This document shows, piece by piece, positions 35,524 to 45,962 of a DNA stretch of 64,000 nt; position 1 is the stretch's first letter, and each line of letters begins with the position of its first letter. Location of the stretch: NCBI RefSeq assembly GCF_000092065.1, contig NC_009362.1, positions 248,001-312,000 on the forward strand, read 5' to 3'. Under the pieces are notes generated by a model. The model saw nothing but the letters and a program-made list of their open reading frames with translations. It made no database searches and was not told where the DNA came from. A program made the translations under genes and the position numbers. The DNA comes from Ostreococcus lucimarinus CCE9901 (taxonomy: Eukaryota; Chlorophyta; Mamiellophyceae; Mamiellales; Bathycoccaceae).

Positions 35524-38190
35524 TTAGTTCGGTGGTTCGGAAGATCCACCACCCAAGGTGTCCAATGCCTTCATGAACGCCTCGTGGGCCTGAGGCGTTC
35601 CCGGTCCACGTGACGGGGCGCCGCTCGGCTGAACGCTAGAACCAAAACGATTCATCATCGATAGCCAAGCTGGGTTCATGGGCTGATTCATCATCGGGTG
35701 GGCACCAAACATGTTCATAGCCATTCGCGGTGCTGCCATGGATGGTGTAAAAGCACTTGTCAAGGCGGGTTGAAATCCAGACGCGGATGATACTGGAGTC
35801 ACGCGCGAGGTTTGCCCTTGCGTCCAAGGCATGGCGGATGCGTTGCTTGCTCCAGAACCTTGAGGCTGCGGTTGCGAGCCGCTCGCCGACGGTCTTTGCA
35901 CGGTCACTGCGCCCACTCTCGCACTCGCAGCTTGACGGGCGTTCCCATCATCTACGTATTGCAAGTCATTCAGCCAACGTTGCGTCACCTGCGTCTGCAG
36001 TGCCTGAACGCTCGCAACAGTAGCTGGTTCAGCCTTGACTCCGGTCAAGGTGGAATTGGACTTCGCACTCGTCGCGCTCTTTCCACCATTTTCACCCGTT
36101 CCGCCAGAGCCTCCAGAGTCAGAGTCGTTCGTCGGCGATTTCCTCGAAAGTTCCATAGTTTTCACCTGTTCGGAAACCTCGCGAACAAGCGCGTTGGCCA
36201 AAAATGGCAACTGCGTGGAAATCAAAGACGCAATCTCGGCCTGATTCAAGCCTTGACTTACTGCAGCGGTGGCGACAGCTGAAACGGATATTCCGATGCG
36301 CCATCCCGTGGTTTTGGCTAATGTCACAGCGATTTCTATCGCTTCTGAGCTATGACCAAGATTTTGGAGCACGATTTGCGCGACTTCTTCTCCAGCGCGC
36401 GACGCTACCATCCCGGCGTTATTCGCCGCATGGTCCACATCGAAGCCGACAACTTGAGTCATGAGTACCAATATCGCGCGTTGCATCTCGTTTTGTGCGT
36501 TGGCACCGTGCGCGATAGCAGCGGCGGTACTCAAAGCGTTTTTCTTCGCGGCATCTTTCACGGGAGCGGTGAGCGCTGCCGCACCGTCGGGTCGTTCTAC
36601 CCTTCTGCGACCACTTCCCTTTGGTAAATTGCGCTGCGTTCCGCCCTCGGTCCAGTACCTTTGGCACGATCGACAGTAATGTCGAGGTTGTGTCGGTAAC
36701 CCATTGTTGTAGTAACAAAATCGTGTCTTTTCCGAACCGCATCTTGCACACGGGCGATGCGAACTTTCCACCGGCTTGGAACCCGCGTCGACGGCGTTGA
36801 CGCCAGTCGTCGTTCGATCCTGCGTCGTAGTCGTTTTCCCCATCGCTTCCGCAGCAACTGCTGTGTCGGTTTTTGTTGACTCGTGCGCTTTCGTCCCCGT
36901 CTGCGTGCCTCGCGCCGGTGATAGCTGTTTTGTCGTGTTCCTGTCCGCCGGAGCCGCCTTATCCACTGTGCTCTTTTCTTCTGCGTCGTCGGCGACACCT
37001 TGTCTCGAGGCGTCGCTCGAGCCGTTGTTGCTGTTACCACCACTACCATTGTCACTCGTACCGGTCTTTTTCGGTGCGACCGCTGTCGCACCAGACGCGG
37101 TAGCGCCCGGTCGCTTCGAACTATTGCAAGGCCCGTCGGCGCGCTGCGAGACGTATCGTTGTTCGTTACCCGAATCCCCGCTCGATCGCGCGTCTGGATC
37201 TGCGTCGCTATTCGATCCCTTGCGACCGTTTTGGTCGCTTGACCCATCGTTAGAGCCGCCGTGTTTGCCATCGTCCGAAGTCGTGTCGCTGCTCGACACC
37301 GGCAGGTGCGAACGCTTCGTCCCGTGAGGATCCAGCTTTGCGGCGTTCGCCGCGCCGATGGCTTGCAACTCGGCGGCACTCAAGCTCGGCGCCATGCGCA
37401 TGGATTCAAAAATCGTGGCCAGCTTGGACATTGAAGTCGGTTTATCGACGTGACAGTCAAATGCCACAGAACTGGCGTGTTCTTTGAGCTCTTGGTCCGT
37501 GAGCGACGTCACGGCGATGATGGGCATACGCCTGAGCGCCTGCTTCTCCTCCATCGCTCGAATCCCCGTCGCGATTTCGTATCCATCCATCGTGGGCATC
37601 ATCAAATCCATCAAAATCCCTTGAATCTCCGCGTGATTTTCTCCGTACAATCGCAACGCCTCCGCGCCCTCGCCCGCCTCTATGCTTTGATAACCCATCT
37701 TTCCGATTTGCCCCGCCTGAAACTTTCGCACCGACGCCACGTCGTCCACGATCAACACCGACTTCCGATCATCCGTAGTCGTCGTCGCCGTCGCCGTCGC
37801 GCGCGTCGCACGTCTCCCCGTCGAAACCACGGGCGTCGTCATCGCCACCTCTCCCGTCCCTTTCCCTCCTTCCTCCTCGCGCGTCGGCAATCGCCCCTCG
37901 TCCCTGAGCGCCGCGAGCGCGTCTCGCAGCCGCCCGAGCGCGAAGCTCCCTCGCCCCTCGGGATCGACAATCTTTTCGCACCGTCGCAGCATATCGTCTT
38001 CGTGCGCCCCCACGTGCGCCCCGAGCGCTCTGACGAGCGCTCCCACGCGCGACGTCGGAATCTCCCCTCGCCGCGCGCGCGCGCCTCCGCGCGCCCCCGC
38101 GCTCGACCCCAACAGCGTCGCCGCCGCGCCGTACGCCCCCGCGATCTCGCGTTCGCTCGGCGCCTCTCCGACATCGCTCGCGCGCGCCAT
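35524..38190 (-). CDS. Response-regulator receiver fused to a Dof zinc-finger DNA-binding domain
   Basis: A single 888-codon open frame. Residues ~60-100 hold a degenerate EF-hand-like segment ('[16 protein letters not shown]'). Residues ~143-265 form a CheY-type receiver: acidic pair Asp149/Asp150 ('LIVDDV'), phospho-acceptor Asp195 ('[14 protein letters not shown]'), Thr228/Ser229 ('AVTS') and Lys250 ('VDKP'). After a ~210-residue Ser/Thr/Gly/Asn-rich linker comes a textbook Dof finger (479-530) with Cys481, Cys484, Cys506 and Cys509 in CX2CX21CX2C spacing ('[18 protein letters not shown]', '[20 protein letters not shown]'). Dof domains bind AAAG sites and occur in green plants and algae. 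The C-terminal ~350 residues are Gln/Ser/Met-rich, activator-like. A phosphorelay-controlled Dof factor is inferred. Confidence 0.93.
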   Translation of the reverse strand: MARASDVGEAPSEREIAGAYGAAATLLGSSAGARGGARARRGEIPTSRVGALVRALGAHVGAHEDDMLRRCEKIVDPEGRGSFALGRLRDALAALRDEGRLPTREEEGGKGTGEVAMTTPVVSTGRRATRATATATTTTDDRKSVLIVDDVASVRKFQAGQIGKMGYQSIEAGEGAEALRLYGENHAEIQGILMDLMMPTMDGYEIATGIRAMEEKQALRRMPIIAVTSLTDQELKEHASSVAFDCHVDKPTSMSKLATIFESMRMAPSLSAAELQAIGAANAAKLDPHGTKRSHLPVSSSDTTSDDGKHGGSNDGSSDQNGRKGSNSDADPDARSSGDSGNEQRYVSQRADGPCNSSKRPGATASGATAVAPKKTGTSDNGSGGNSNNGSSDASRQGVADDAEEKSTVDKAAPADRNTTKQLSPARGTQTGTKAHESTKTDTAVAAEAMGKTTTTQDRTTTGVNAVDAGSKPVESSHRPCARCGSEKTRFCYYNNGLPTQPRHYCRSCQRYWTEGGTQRNLPKGSGRRRVERPDGAAALTAPVKDAAKKNALSTAAAIAHGANAQNEMQRAILVLMTQVVGFDVDHAANNAGMVASRAGEEVAQIVLQNLGHSSEAIEIAVTLAKTTGWRIGISVSAVATAAVSQGLNQAEIASLISTQLPFLANALVREVSEQVKTMELSRKSPTNDSDSGGSGGTGENGGKSATSAKSNSTLTGVKAEPATVASVQALQTQVTQRWLNDLQYVDDGNARQAASARVGAVTVQRPSASGSQPQPQGSGASNASAMPWTQGQTSRVTPVSSASGFQPALTSAFTPSMAAPRMAMNMFGAHPMMNQPMNPAWLSMMNRFGSSVQPSGAPSRGPGTPQAHEAFMKALDTLGGGSSEPPN

Positions 38191-38775
38191 GACGCCGCGA
38201 AATCATTTCTCCCTGTCTCCACCGATCGCGCGTCGCCCTCACCCCGTCGCGCGTCGCGCGCCGCCGTCGAATCGAATCGAATCCCCGACGCTTTTCGCCC
38301 GTCGCGCGGGTGCCGCGGACGAATGAATGCGCGCGCCTTCCCGCGCGCGACCGCCGTCGCGCCCGCGCCGATCCCTGAATCCGACGCGTGAATCTTTTCT
38401 CCGCGCACCGTCGCGTCGTCGCGTCGTCGTCGCGCGTCGCGCGTCGCGCGTCGTCGTGTGCGCGGTGACGCGCGCGAAAAAGCGCGCGCCGCGCGCGCGC
38501 GACCACGAAAAAGCGCGCGCGATCGCGCGCGCGCGAGATTGTCGTCGACGGCGTTCGCGCGTGTCTTTATACGAGTCTTTATCCGCGCCGAGCCATCCGA
38601 GCCCGTGCGATCTCATCCGATCGCGGCCGCGTCGAGACCCACGCGTGGCGACGCGCGGAGACCCACGCGTGGCGACGCGCGTCGAGACCCACGCGTGGCG
38701 ACGCGCGTCGATCGACGCGCGGCGGCGCGCGCGAGACGGCGACGCGCGACGCGCGACGCGCGCGAGACGGCGACG
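38191..38775. other. Long divergent promoter region between REC-Dof and ArgRS
   Basis: 585 bp, one of the longest spacers in the window. The REC-Dof side is GC-rich; ~38400-38530 is low-complexity CGCG/GTCG repeats; ~38560-38600 is slightly AT-richer ('GTGTCTTTATACGAGTCTTT'); then a short tandem repeat precedes the ArgRS ATG. No AAAG cluster that would suggest Dof autoregulation is evident. No protein-like open frame. Confidence 0.4.
38634..38710. repeat. Three ~25-bp tandem units upstream of ArgRS
   Basis: The unit GAGACCCACGCGTGGCGACG starts at 38634, 38658 and 38684 (spacing 24 and 26). Each unit holds the palindrome CCACGCGTGG. It lies 66-142 bp before the ArgRS ATG, so in the promoter or 5' UTR. 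Confidence 0.8.
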
Positions 38776-41182
38776 ATGACGGCGCGCGCGGACGATGCGA
38801 TCGAAACGCTGGACCTCGCGGACGGCGCCGACCCGCTGCGCGCGGTGCTCGACGCGTGCGATCGCGAACTGCGCGCGTTCCTGACGCGAAAGTACGCGAG
38901 CGAAGCGCTCGACGCGTTTCCGAGATGCGCGCGGACGAAGAGCGCGGACGCGTGCGTGCAGTGGGCGCAGTTCGCGTCGAAGCGGAAGATGAATCCGAAG
39001 GAGGTGGCGGAGGAGGTGGCGAGGGAGTTCGGGGAGGAGGTGGCGAAGCGGCCGCGGCGAGGCGCGATCGTCGGGTGCGAGGCGGCGGGGGTGTACGTGA
39101 ACTTGAAAATGAATCGACCGATGGTGTTCGAGGCGACGATGAAGGCGGTGGCGAGACGGGGAGGAAAGTTTGGGCACACCGATGCGGCGAAGGGGAAGCG
39201 GGTGATCATCGAACACACGAGCTCGAACCCGAACGCGCCGCTGCACATCGGCAACCTGAGAAACGTCATGATCGGCGCGCACTTGTCGAGGATGATGAAG
39301 GCGTGCGGACACGACGTGAAGGAGGCGTTTTACGTCAATGATTTGGGCGCGCAAATCGGGTTGACGGCGTTGGCGTATTCGAGGATTTATGACAAGATGA
39401 CGCCATTCATGAAGATTGACCACTGGATCGGGGCGATGTACGCGGTGATGAACACGTGTCAAGAGTTGCAACAAGTGGGCGTGAAACCGGGCGAGCTCGA
39501 GGTGCGTGCGCGATCGAGATGCGCGTGATGTGCGTTCGCGTCGCGTGTACGGCTATGATTAATGTGTTTTTTAACTCTCTTTCTTACTTGAACCGTGGAG
39601 AAAAACCATATTCACCTCTGACAATATGAGCCGTCGACGCGTCGCGAGACGAGGCGAACCGTTATGCGGACGAGTCGGGCCTTGACGAGAAAAATGTTTT
39701 TGACTAACGATGAATACGTTTTCGATATCACCGCAGGACGCGTGCAAAGCCGGGCAAGAAGCGGTGGACGCGCTCTTGAAGACGTCGCTCGCGGCGGTGG
39801 CGGGCGACGAGAAGAAGGAGAAGGGCGTCGCTGAATACTTTGATATTTACCAAGATCTTCGCGGACGATTCGAAAAGATGATGGTCGTCATGCTCGAAGA
39901 CATTCGCACGATCGACGATATCAAGGTTGAGGCCGGTAAGCTTAACTTGGCGTACGAGAAGCAAGAGCCTTGGGCTATTAAGATTTTCCGCAAAATGGTG
40001 TGCGACTGTCTCACCGGCGTGCAAGAAACGCTCTCGACGTACGGCGTGCAGCACGATCGATTCGACTTCGAGTCCGAACTCGGCTGGGAGGGCTCGAATG
40101 CGAAAGTATTGGAGATCATGCAAAATAGCGACTATTACGTGCCGCAGACGCAGAGCAACGAAAAGGGCGTGCCGCAAGGCGCGTACCTCGACATGGCTGG
40201 CTTCATCACGGATATGGGTTTCAAGGTTGGTAAGGGGGGGTACCAAAAGGAGTACCCGCCTCTCTACGTCCTCCGTCCCGACGGATCGACGCTTTACACC
40301 TACCGTGACATCGTGTACTCGTTCAAGAAGGCTTCGATGAGCGATTTGATTTTGAACATTATTTGCAGCGAGCAAGATTTGGCGCAGCAAAAAGTGTCGT
40401 TGGCCATGGCGATGATGAACCCGGCAATGGAGGGTCGCCAATACCACTTATCATACGACCTCGTAAAGCTCACCACGGGGAAGATGAGTGGTCGCCGCGG
40501 TCGCTACTTGTTGGCCGATGACTTGTACGAAGACCTCAAGACGGTCATTCGTGAAAAGATGGACAAGAAGTACAAAGAGAAGGGCGAGGTCATCTCCGCG
40601 GAGATGTTCGACACGGTGACGCACGAAGTATCTACGGCAGCGATGAAATACGCGCTTTTATCAGTGAGTTGCATGACGCAAATTAACTTTGACATCGCAA
40701 AGATTACCGATTTCGAAGACGCTTCGGCGCCGTTCATCCTGTACAACTCCACCCGCCTCACCTCTGTCATTCGCAAGTTTGACGAACGTTCCGCCGCCGG
40801 TGTGTTGGAAAAGCTCTGCCCTCTCGATGAAGTAGACTTCACCAAGCTTGACGACGATCGCGAATGGGCCTTGCTCTTAGACTTTGTCCTGCCCTTCGCC
40901 AGTATGATCACCGACGCGGCGATGCCGACGTTACCCAAGCCCCCGGCTTTACCCTCGTACGGCATGCACAGGGTGTGCGATTTCCTCAACATGTTCGTTC
41001 GCGCCCTCTCGGGTTACTACGGCCCCGCGGGCGTTCGCATGATGCCCGTTCAAAGCCAACTCGACGCCGGCTGGAACGAGACACCCTCGATGCACGCTCG
41101 CATCCACGCGTGCAAGTGCTTCAAGCAGGTCATCGACAACGGTTTGCGTTTGCTCATGATCGAGCCACTCGAGCGCATGTGA
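38776..41182 (+). CDS. Arginyl-tRNA synthetase, one intron
   Basis: Exons 38776-39501 and 39737-41182; the 235-nt intron opens GTGCGTG, has CTAAC 29 nt before the acceptor and ends GCAG, phase 0. Product 723 residues. Class I features: the HIGH-type motif 'NPNAPLHIGNLRNVMIG' in exon 1, 'YVNDLGAQIG', the ArgRS-specific 'TYRDIVYSFKK' and 'EQDLAQQKV', and the KMSK-like 'GKMSGRRGRYLLADDL'. The C-terminal anticodon-binding domain ends 'LLMIEPLERM' as in other ArgRS. The N-terminus resembles a short tRNA D-loop-binding domain; no clear organelle presequence. The intron is visibly richer in A and T than the exons. Confidence 0.94.
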
Positions 41183-41365
41183 TTCCATCGCACCTACTCA
41201 TTCGTTGTCATTCAATCAATCACAATCGATCATTCGCCGCCCGCGTTCGCCGCTTCGATTTCCTCTGCTTAAACGGTAGACGCTAGGGTTGACGATGTAA
41301 TTTGACCCTCCGCATGACGTCCCGCGCGTCGTCGTCGTTCGCACCGCCTCTAAGCGACGCGCAAG

Positions 41366-42460
41366 ATGCAGATTTTCGTGAAGACTCGTGCGTGACGAAG
41401 CGAAGCGAACGAACGATGCGATCGCGAACCGCGCGTCCGCGTCGCGCGCGCGTCGTCGCGAACGACGCGGAGAGACGCGACGCGATCGACGAAAGCCCTA
41501 AAGTCGCGGTGGACGACGAAACGGCGACGAGACGGTCGATGCGACGCGCTTACGGCGTGTCGTGGACGCGAAAACGATTGTGGATAATGTTTTTTGCCGT
41601 TCTCGCGCTATCGTGGAGATGGAGAGGGTGGTGGCGCGGGCGGGGGTTTGGGAGACGTGGTCATGCGATCGGGGGCGCGGCGCGGCGCGCGAGGACGAAG
41701 ACGAGAGACTGACGGTGGATGATGATGTTCGCGAACGCAGTGACGGGTAAGACCATCACCTTGGAGGTGGAGTCCTCGGACACCATCGACAACGTGAAGG
41801 CGAAGATTCAAGACAAGGAGGGTATCCCGCCGGATCAGCAGCGTTTGATCTTTGCGGGGAAGCAGCTCGAAGACGGTCGCACGCTGGCGGATTACAACAT
41901 CCAAAAGGAGTCTACGCTCCACTTGGTGTTGCGCTTGCGTGGTGGTATCATCGAGCCGTCCCTCGTTGTGTTGGCGAAGAAGACGAACGCGGACCGGGCC
42001 GTGTGCCGCAAGTACGTATATTCGAGCGACGGGGTTTTGATTTTTTCTCGGCGCTCGCCCGCTCGAAGGGGCGGCGACCTCACTCTTGCGCGCGCGCTGT
42101 CCGTTGGATTCGTCTAGCGATGTGTGCGCGTCGAGCAAGCTGCCCGAGATTTATTTCACTCCATTCACTTTGCCGGCGACGAGACTTTAACTCGTACTCG
42201 GTCATTCGCGTGTGAGACATTTGACTTTGAGCTCGTACTGACCTTTTTGTTTCTTTCTCAAACCAGGTGCTACGCCCGCCTTCCGCCGCGTGCGACGAAC
42301 TGCCGCAAGAAGAAGTGCGGTCACACCAACCAATTGCGTCTTAAGGTACGTTGTTTTGGACTTGGGAAACTCCTCGCGCGAACGCGACGGCGCCGCCGAT
42401 GAAAGGAGACTGACAATTTTCTCGCCCGATTTTTCCGCTGCTCAGAAAAAGTTGAAGTAA
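41366..42460 (+). CDS. RPL40: Ubiquitin-ribosomal protein L40 fusion, three introns
   Basis: Exons 41366-41387, 41741-42011, 42267-42345 and 42446-42460; introns of 353, 255 and 100 nt, each GT-AG with CTGAC 25-32 nt before the acceptor. The joined product is exactly 128 residues, the length of the UBA52/RPL40 precursor. Exon 1 codes only 'MQIFVKT' plus one base. Exon 2 completes ubiquitin ('LRLRGG') and starts eL40 ('[14 protein letters not shown]'). Exon 3 gives the zinc-finger part '[20 protein letters not shown]'. Exon 4 is a micro-exon coding 'KKLK' and stop. The precursor is cleaved after Gly76 to yield ubiquitin and the 60S protein eL40. The intron density is high for this window. Confidence 0.95.
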
Positions 42461-42587
42461 CCGTGTTGTCGAGCGAGGCGGATAGAACGCGTACACACAC
42501 ACACATTCTAGTTAGCAAGGAGATGGGGTTGTCGTTGTAATGTGACAGGGATATCCTTCATAAAATGATGCAGTCGCTAACGGAGCT

Positions 42588-43832
42588 CTACTTGACGCGA
42601 ATAGTCGCTGCGAGCATGATGTGATCACTCGGCTCTGTCGCCGCCGGGAACGGACCCTTGACTTGGTCACGATGGGGCAAATCGAGCACATCCACAACCT
42701 CGACGTCGTCGGTAACGAAGATGTAATCGAGCGTATCGATGAAAGGGTCGTCGTCCTTGATGCGCGCGTGGTTCGTAAAGTTTGGTTCCTCACCATTGAC
42801 GCGCACGTACGCGCTCTCCATCTTCTTTTGCGGCTTCACATTGAATGGCTCTCCCGTGTATCCGGCGGGCATGATCGGATACCCCTCGTGCGACTCGTCG
42901 AGATCGCCCGTAGTGATCAACGTGTGCCCGGCGTCGCCCGGCTTCAAGTTGAAGTCGCCCATCAACACCGTCGGCAATCCCTCTGACTGATTCAGCGCGT
43001 ATTGCGCCGCGATGCCAGCGTGGATCACCATCACTCGACGATCAGCCGCCGTGCGAAACATGCAAGGCATGTGATACGTCGATACCCCGAACTGCACGTT
43101 CGTCTTTTTGCACTTGAGCGTGGCGTACAGAATCGAGTTGAACCGCCCTCTCGCCGTCTGCCATTCATCGCTCGGCGGTCTGTAATCCCTCAACTTCCGC
43201 CACAAATTCACCGGTGTTTGCACCAACAAATTATAAACCGGCGTCAGCGGTCCGAGATTCACCTCCTCCTTCTTCGCCCTCGGAAACTTTGCCGTATCGC
43301 TCAGCCTCGCGATGTCGCTCTTCACCACCTCGTACGCGTCCGTCGGCACCGCCAATCCAACCCCCATGTAATTATTAAACGGTTTCCCGTACAGCGACAC
43401 GATGAACGCGTATCCCCTCTTCGCAAAGTACGCGTGCAGCGGTCCCGCCCACGTCATGCTCACCTCTTGCAATCCCACGACGGCGCGTCGCTCGACTTCG
43501 GGTTCCAACTTTTCAATCACCCTTCGCAGTCGCGTCTCCGCCCTCAGGTCGTTCGCGTCGCAGTGCGTGAAGTACGTCGGCTCCGCGAGGTGCGAGCTCA
43601 GGACGTTATACGTCACCACGCGCGCGTCGCGCGCGCCGTCCTCGCTCGCTCGCGTCGTCGTCGTCGTCATCCTTCCCTTTGTCGCCGTCGCGCGTCCGCG
43701 CGCCGCGCCCTCGACGCGCGCGCGCGCGCGCGACGGCGCCGCGCCGACCGCGCGTGCGCTCGATCGCGCGTCGATCGCGAGCGCGCGCGATCTCGCGACG
43801 ACGCGCGCGAGGCCGACGGTCGACGCGCGCAT
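42588..43832 (-). CDS. Endonuclease/exonuclease/phosphatase (EEP) family protein, probably organelle-targeted
   Basis: 414 residues. The first ~55 residues are Arg/Ala/Ser-rich without acids, like a transit peptide. The DNase I-type EEP fold follows: 'VVTYNVLSSHL' (metal-binding Asn), 'VGLQEVSMTW' (Glu), 'VSTYHMPCMF', 'VLMGDFNLKPGDAGH' (Asp/Asn), 'IDTLDYIFVTDDVEVVDVLD' and 'EPSDHIMLAATI' (catalytic His). Relatives include CCR4/Angel/PDE12 RNases and other phosphodiesterases; the start 'TYNVLSS' leans toward the CCR4-like group, but the substrate cannot be assigned. Divergent from the GILT-like gene with 47 bp between ATGs. Confidence 0.8.
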   Translation of the reverse strand: MRASTVGLARVVARSRALAIDARSSARAVGAAPSRARARVEGAARGRATATKGRMTTTTTRASEDGARDARVVTYNVLSSHLAEPTYFTHCDANDLRAETRLRRVIEKLEPEVERRAVVGLQEVSMTWAGPLHAYFAKRGYAFIVSLYGKPFNNYMGVGLAVPTDAYEVVKSDIARLSDTAKFPRAKKEEVNLGPLTPVYNLLVQTPVNLWRKLRDYRPPSDEWQTARGRFNSILYATLKCKKTNVQFGVSTYHMPCMFRTAADRRVMVIHAGIAAQYALNQSEGLPTVLMGDFNLKPGDAGHTLITTGDLDESHEGYPIMPAGYTGEPFNVKPQKKMESAYVRVNGEEPNFTNHARIKDDDPFIDTLDYIFVTDDVEVVDVLDLPHRDQVKGPFPAATEPSDHIMLAATIRVK

Positions 43833-43879
43833 GCGCGCACTGACGACAGAGCGCGACGCGCGCGCGAACTCGCGTCGAC

Positions 43880-45874
43880 ATGGCGCGGGCGACGACGGCG
43901 CGCGCGCGCGGACGAACGCGCGCGAACGCGACGCGGCGGCGAGGCGCGCGCTGGATCGCGATCGCGGCGACGATGGCGGCGACGGCGACGCGCGGGGCGA
44001 TGATGGCGCTGGCGAGCGATTACCAAGCGAGCGACGCGGCGCTGGTGATGCCGTTCGAACGCGCGGGAGAGCGCGCGATGAAAAGAAAGGTGAGCCTCGA
44101 GGAGACGGAACACGCGCGGACGACGGCGGTGGGAGATAAGGTGCGAGGACCGGAGCGGAGCGCGCGGGCGCTGGGGGTGTTGGCGTCGCTCGCGCGGAGA
44201 CACGAGCGGGCGGCGGCGAACGCGGCGAGCGAGGAAGAGCGCGAGGCGTGCCTGGAACAATTAGAGATAGTGCGGCTCGCGATGGAGTCCGCGCGCGCGA
44301 GGGCGCCGCGAGGGATGGAGGAGAGTGGACGGGCGTTCGCGGCGTTGGGCGCGGCGGCGACGGCGGAGGAGGACGTTTGGGAAGGCTCGGGCGGATTGAT
44401 GGACTCGATTCCGCTTCACGGGGGCGTCGTTCCGGGGACTGCGGGCACGCGTCGTTTTGGGCCTTTGACGACGAAATCGTCGAACGATGACGCTGATGCG
44501 GTGAAGAGATTTTTAGCCACGCGGCGAACGGGCGCCGCGGCGCCCGCGGAGCGGCGTCCGGCGGCGAGAGAACGTCTCGCGCCAGCCGCGCCGTGGTTCA
44601 AGCGAAAGCAGCCGGACGTTTACTGGGACGTTGATTTAGAAAAGATTCAAGGCGCGCGGGAATCGATGGACGCCAAGCGATCGGACGCGGATGATTTCGA
44701 CTTTGAAATCACGGACATGCCGATCAAGGCACGCAAAACCGCGGCGCTCGGCTCCAGTGGCGAAGACGAAAGCGACGTCGAAATCGTTCGATCGACAACG
44801 ATAAGCGACGAACCATCCAACGCGACGGTCGGTATCGACGAGCTCTTTTCTCAACAGGTTGACACGTGGACGAAGCGAGCGATGAAGGGCTTCCAAGAAG
44901 CGAACAAAAAGGCGCGTCAAACGATCGCCACCATCTCTAGGCAAGCGGTGCGCGCTGAGGAGGAGTTACTGATGAAACGAATCGATGTCCGCATGTACGT
45001 TGATTTCGCCGATCCATACTCGCTCGAACTCATGCTCGGGTCGTACCAAAGGCTCGCGTCGATGCCGCTAGGACCGGTCGACTGGAACATCGTGCCCTTC
45101 GTCAACGTAGGCCAGGAAAGGAACAAGTCCGCCAACTGCTTATACAGTGGACACGCTCGGCACTTGAGTTGTACGACAAACGCTATCGCCGCATGCGCGG
45201 TTGAGAACATCGGAACTTTGAGTGGTGGCATGCGAGCGTTTACGTCATGTTACGGAATGCAGCTTCTCAAGCTTGAATCACAAGACGCGTTCAAGTACGG
45301 TCGTCACGAGGAAGCGCTTAGCAAGATCGATGAACGATGCTGTCGAGCTGTCGCTGATGCGGTTGAGCACGAAGAATCGTCCGAATCCGAATCCGACAAA
45401 GAGACGGACAAAAATACGCTGCAACGGTTGGGAATGTCGAGCGCAAACTCACAGATTTGCGCCGCTCAAAAGAAGTGCGCGTTCCACGGCGCCGGGTACG
45501 ATTTGTTGAAAAGCAACGAAGCTGAACTTGGATCAATTCATCCTCGGCATAAATGGCTTCCTTGGGTCACGATCGACGGTGAAGTCGCGTGTCGCAGGAA
45601 GTGCAACTTGCAAGCGACGGTGCGTCGACGAATTTGCAACCTGCGGACTTCGCTTCCGGAAGGATGCCCAAAATTTCCGTGGGCGGAGGCGTGGTACGAC
45701 GAGCCAGAGATTTCTTTCGGAGGTCTCATCGTTACGTGCGCGGCGGTCATGCTTGCGAGTGTATCTCTATTCGTCCTCATGCGCGAAGCCGGGATGAATC
45801 CGCTCGGTCTTTACAAGGACAACGCGAATGAGGGAGCAATCGAAGCGGAGCGAGTCGGGCTACTGCCTAAGTGA
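43880..45874 (+). CDS. Membrane protein with GILT-like domain lacking the CxxC active site
   Basis: 664 residues. A hydrophobic N-terminal segment (~24-48) may be a signal anchor. Residues ~60-365 are charged and low-complexity. Residues ~368-600 resemble gamma-interferon-inducible lysosomal thiol reductase: a beta strand 'IDVRMYVDFADPYSLELMLG', then 'VDWNIVPFVNV', 'CLYSGHARHLSCTTNAIAAC' and 'AVENIG', and the family's late 'HPRHKWLPWVTIDGE'. Where GILT has CxxC, this protein reads Asp378-Pro-Tyr-Ser381, so thiol reductase activity is unlikely. A TM helix (~620-645) precedes a cytosolic tail. The fold assignment rests on motif order, not catalytic residues, so it is tentative. Confidence 0.6.
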   Translation: MARATTARARGRTRANATRRRGARWIAIAATMAATATRGAMMALASDYQASDAALVMPFERAGERAMKRKVSLEETEHARTTAVGDKVRGPERSARALGVLASLARRHERAAANAASEEEREACLEQLEIVRLAMESARARAPRGMEESGRAFAALGAAATAEEDVWEGSGGLMDSIPLHGGVVPGTAGTRRFGPLTTKSSNDDADAVKRFLATRRTGAAAPAERRPAARERLAPAAPWFKRKQPDVYWDVDLEKIQGARESMDAKRSDADDFDFEITDMPIKARKTAALGSSGEDESDVEIVRSTTISDEPSNATVGIDELFSQQVDTWTKRAMKGFQEANKKARQTIATISRQAVRAEEELLMKRIDVRMYVDFADPYSLELMLGSYQRLASMPLGPVDWNIVPFVNVGQERNKSANCLYSGHARHLSCTTNAIAACAVENIGTLSGGMRAFTSCYGMQLLKLESQDAFKYGRHEEALSKIDERCCRAVADAVEHEESSESESDKETDKNTLQRLGMSSANSQICAAQKKCAFHGAGYDLLKSNEAELGSIHPRHKWLPWVTIDGEVACRRKCNLQATVRRRICNLRTSLPEGCPKFPWAEAWYDEPEISFGGLIVTCAAVMLASVSLFVLMREAGMNPLGLYKDNANEGAIEAERVGLLPK

Positions 45875-45962
45875 GAAATCATATAGCCATCAATTTTTTA
45901 ATGTAACATGTACTTCAGCGGCAAAGGCAAACGCGCAGATTACAGTCAGCGCGACGACGACG

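Noticed and set aside
39502-39736. Box C/D snoRNA in the ArgRS intron
   Set aside because: CTATGATTA and CTGA-like words are present but not at snoRNA spacing, with no terminal stem; insufficient evidence.
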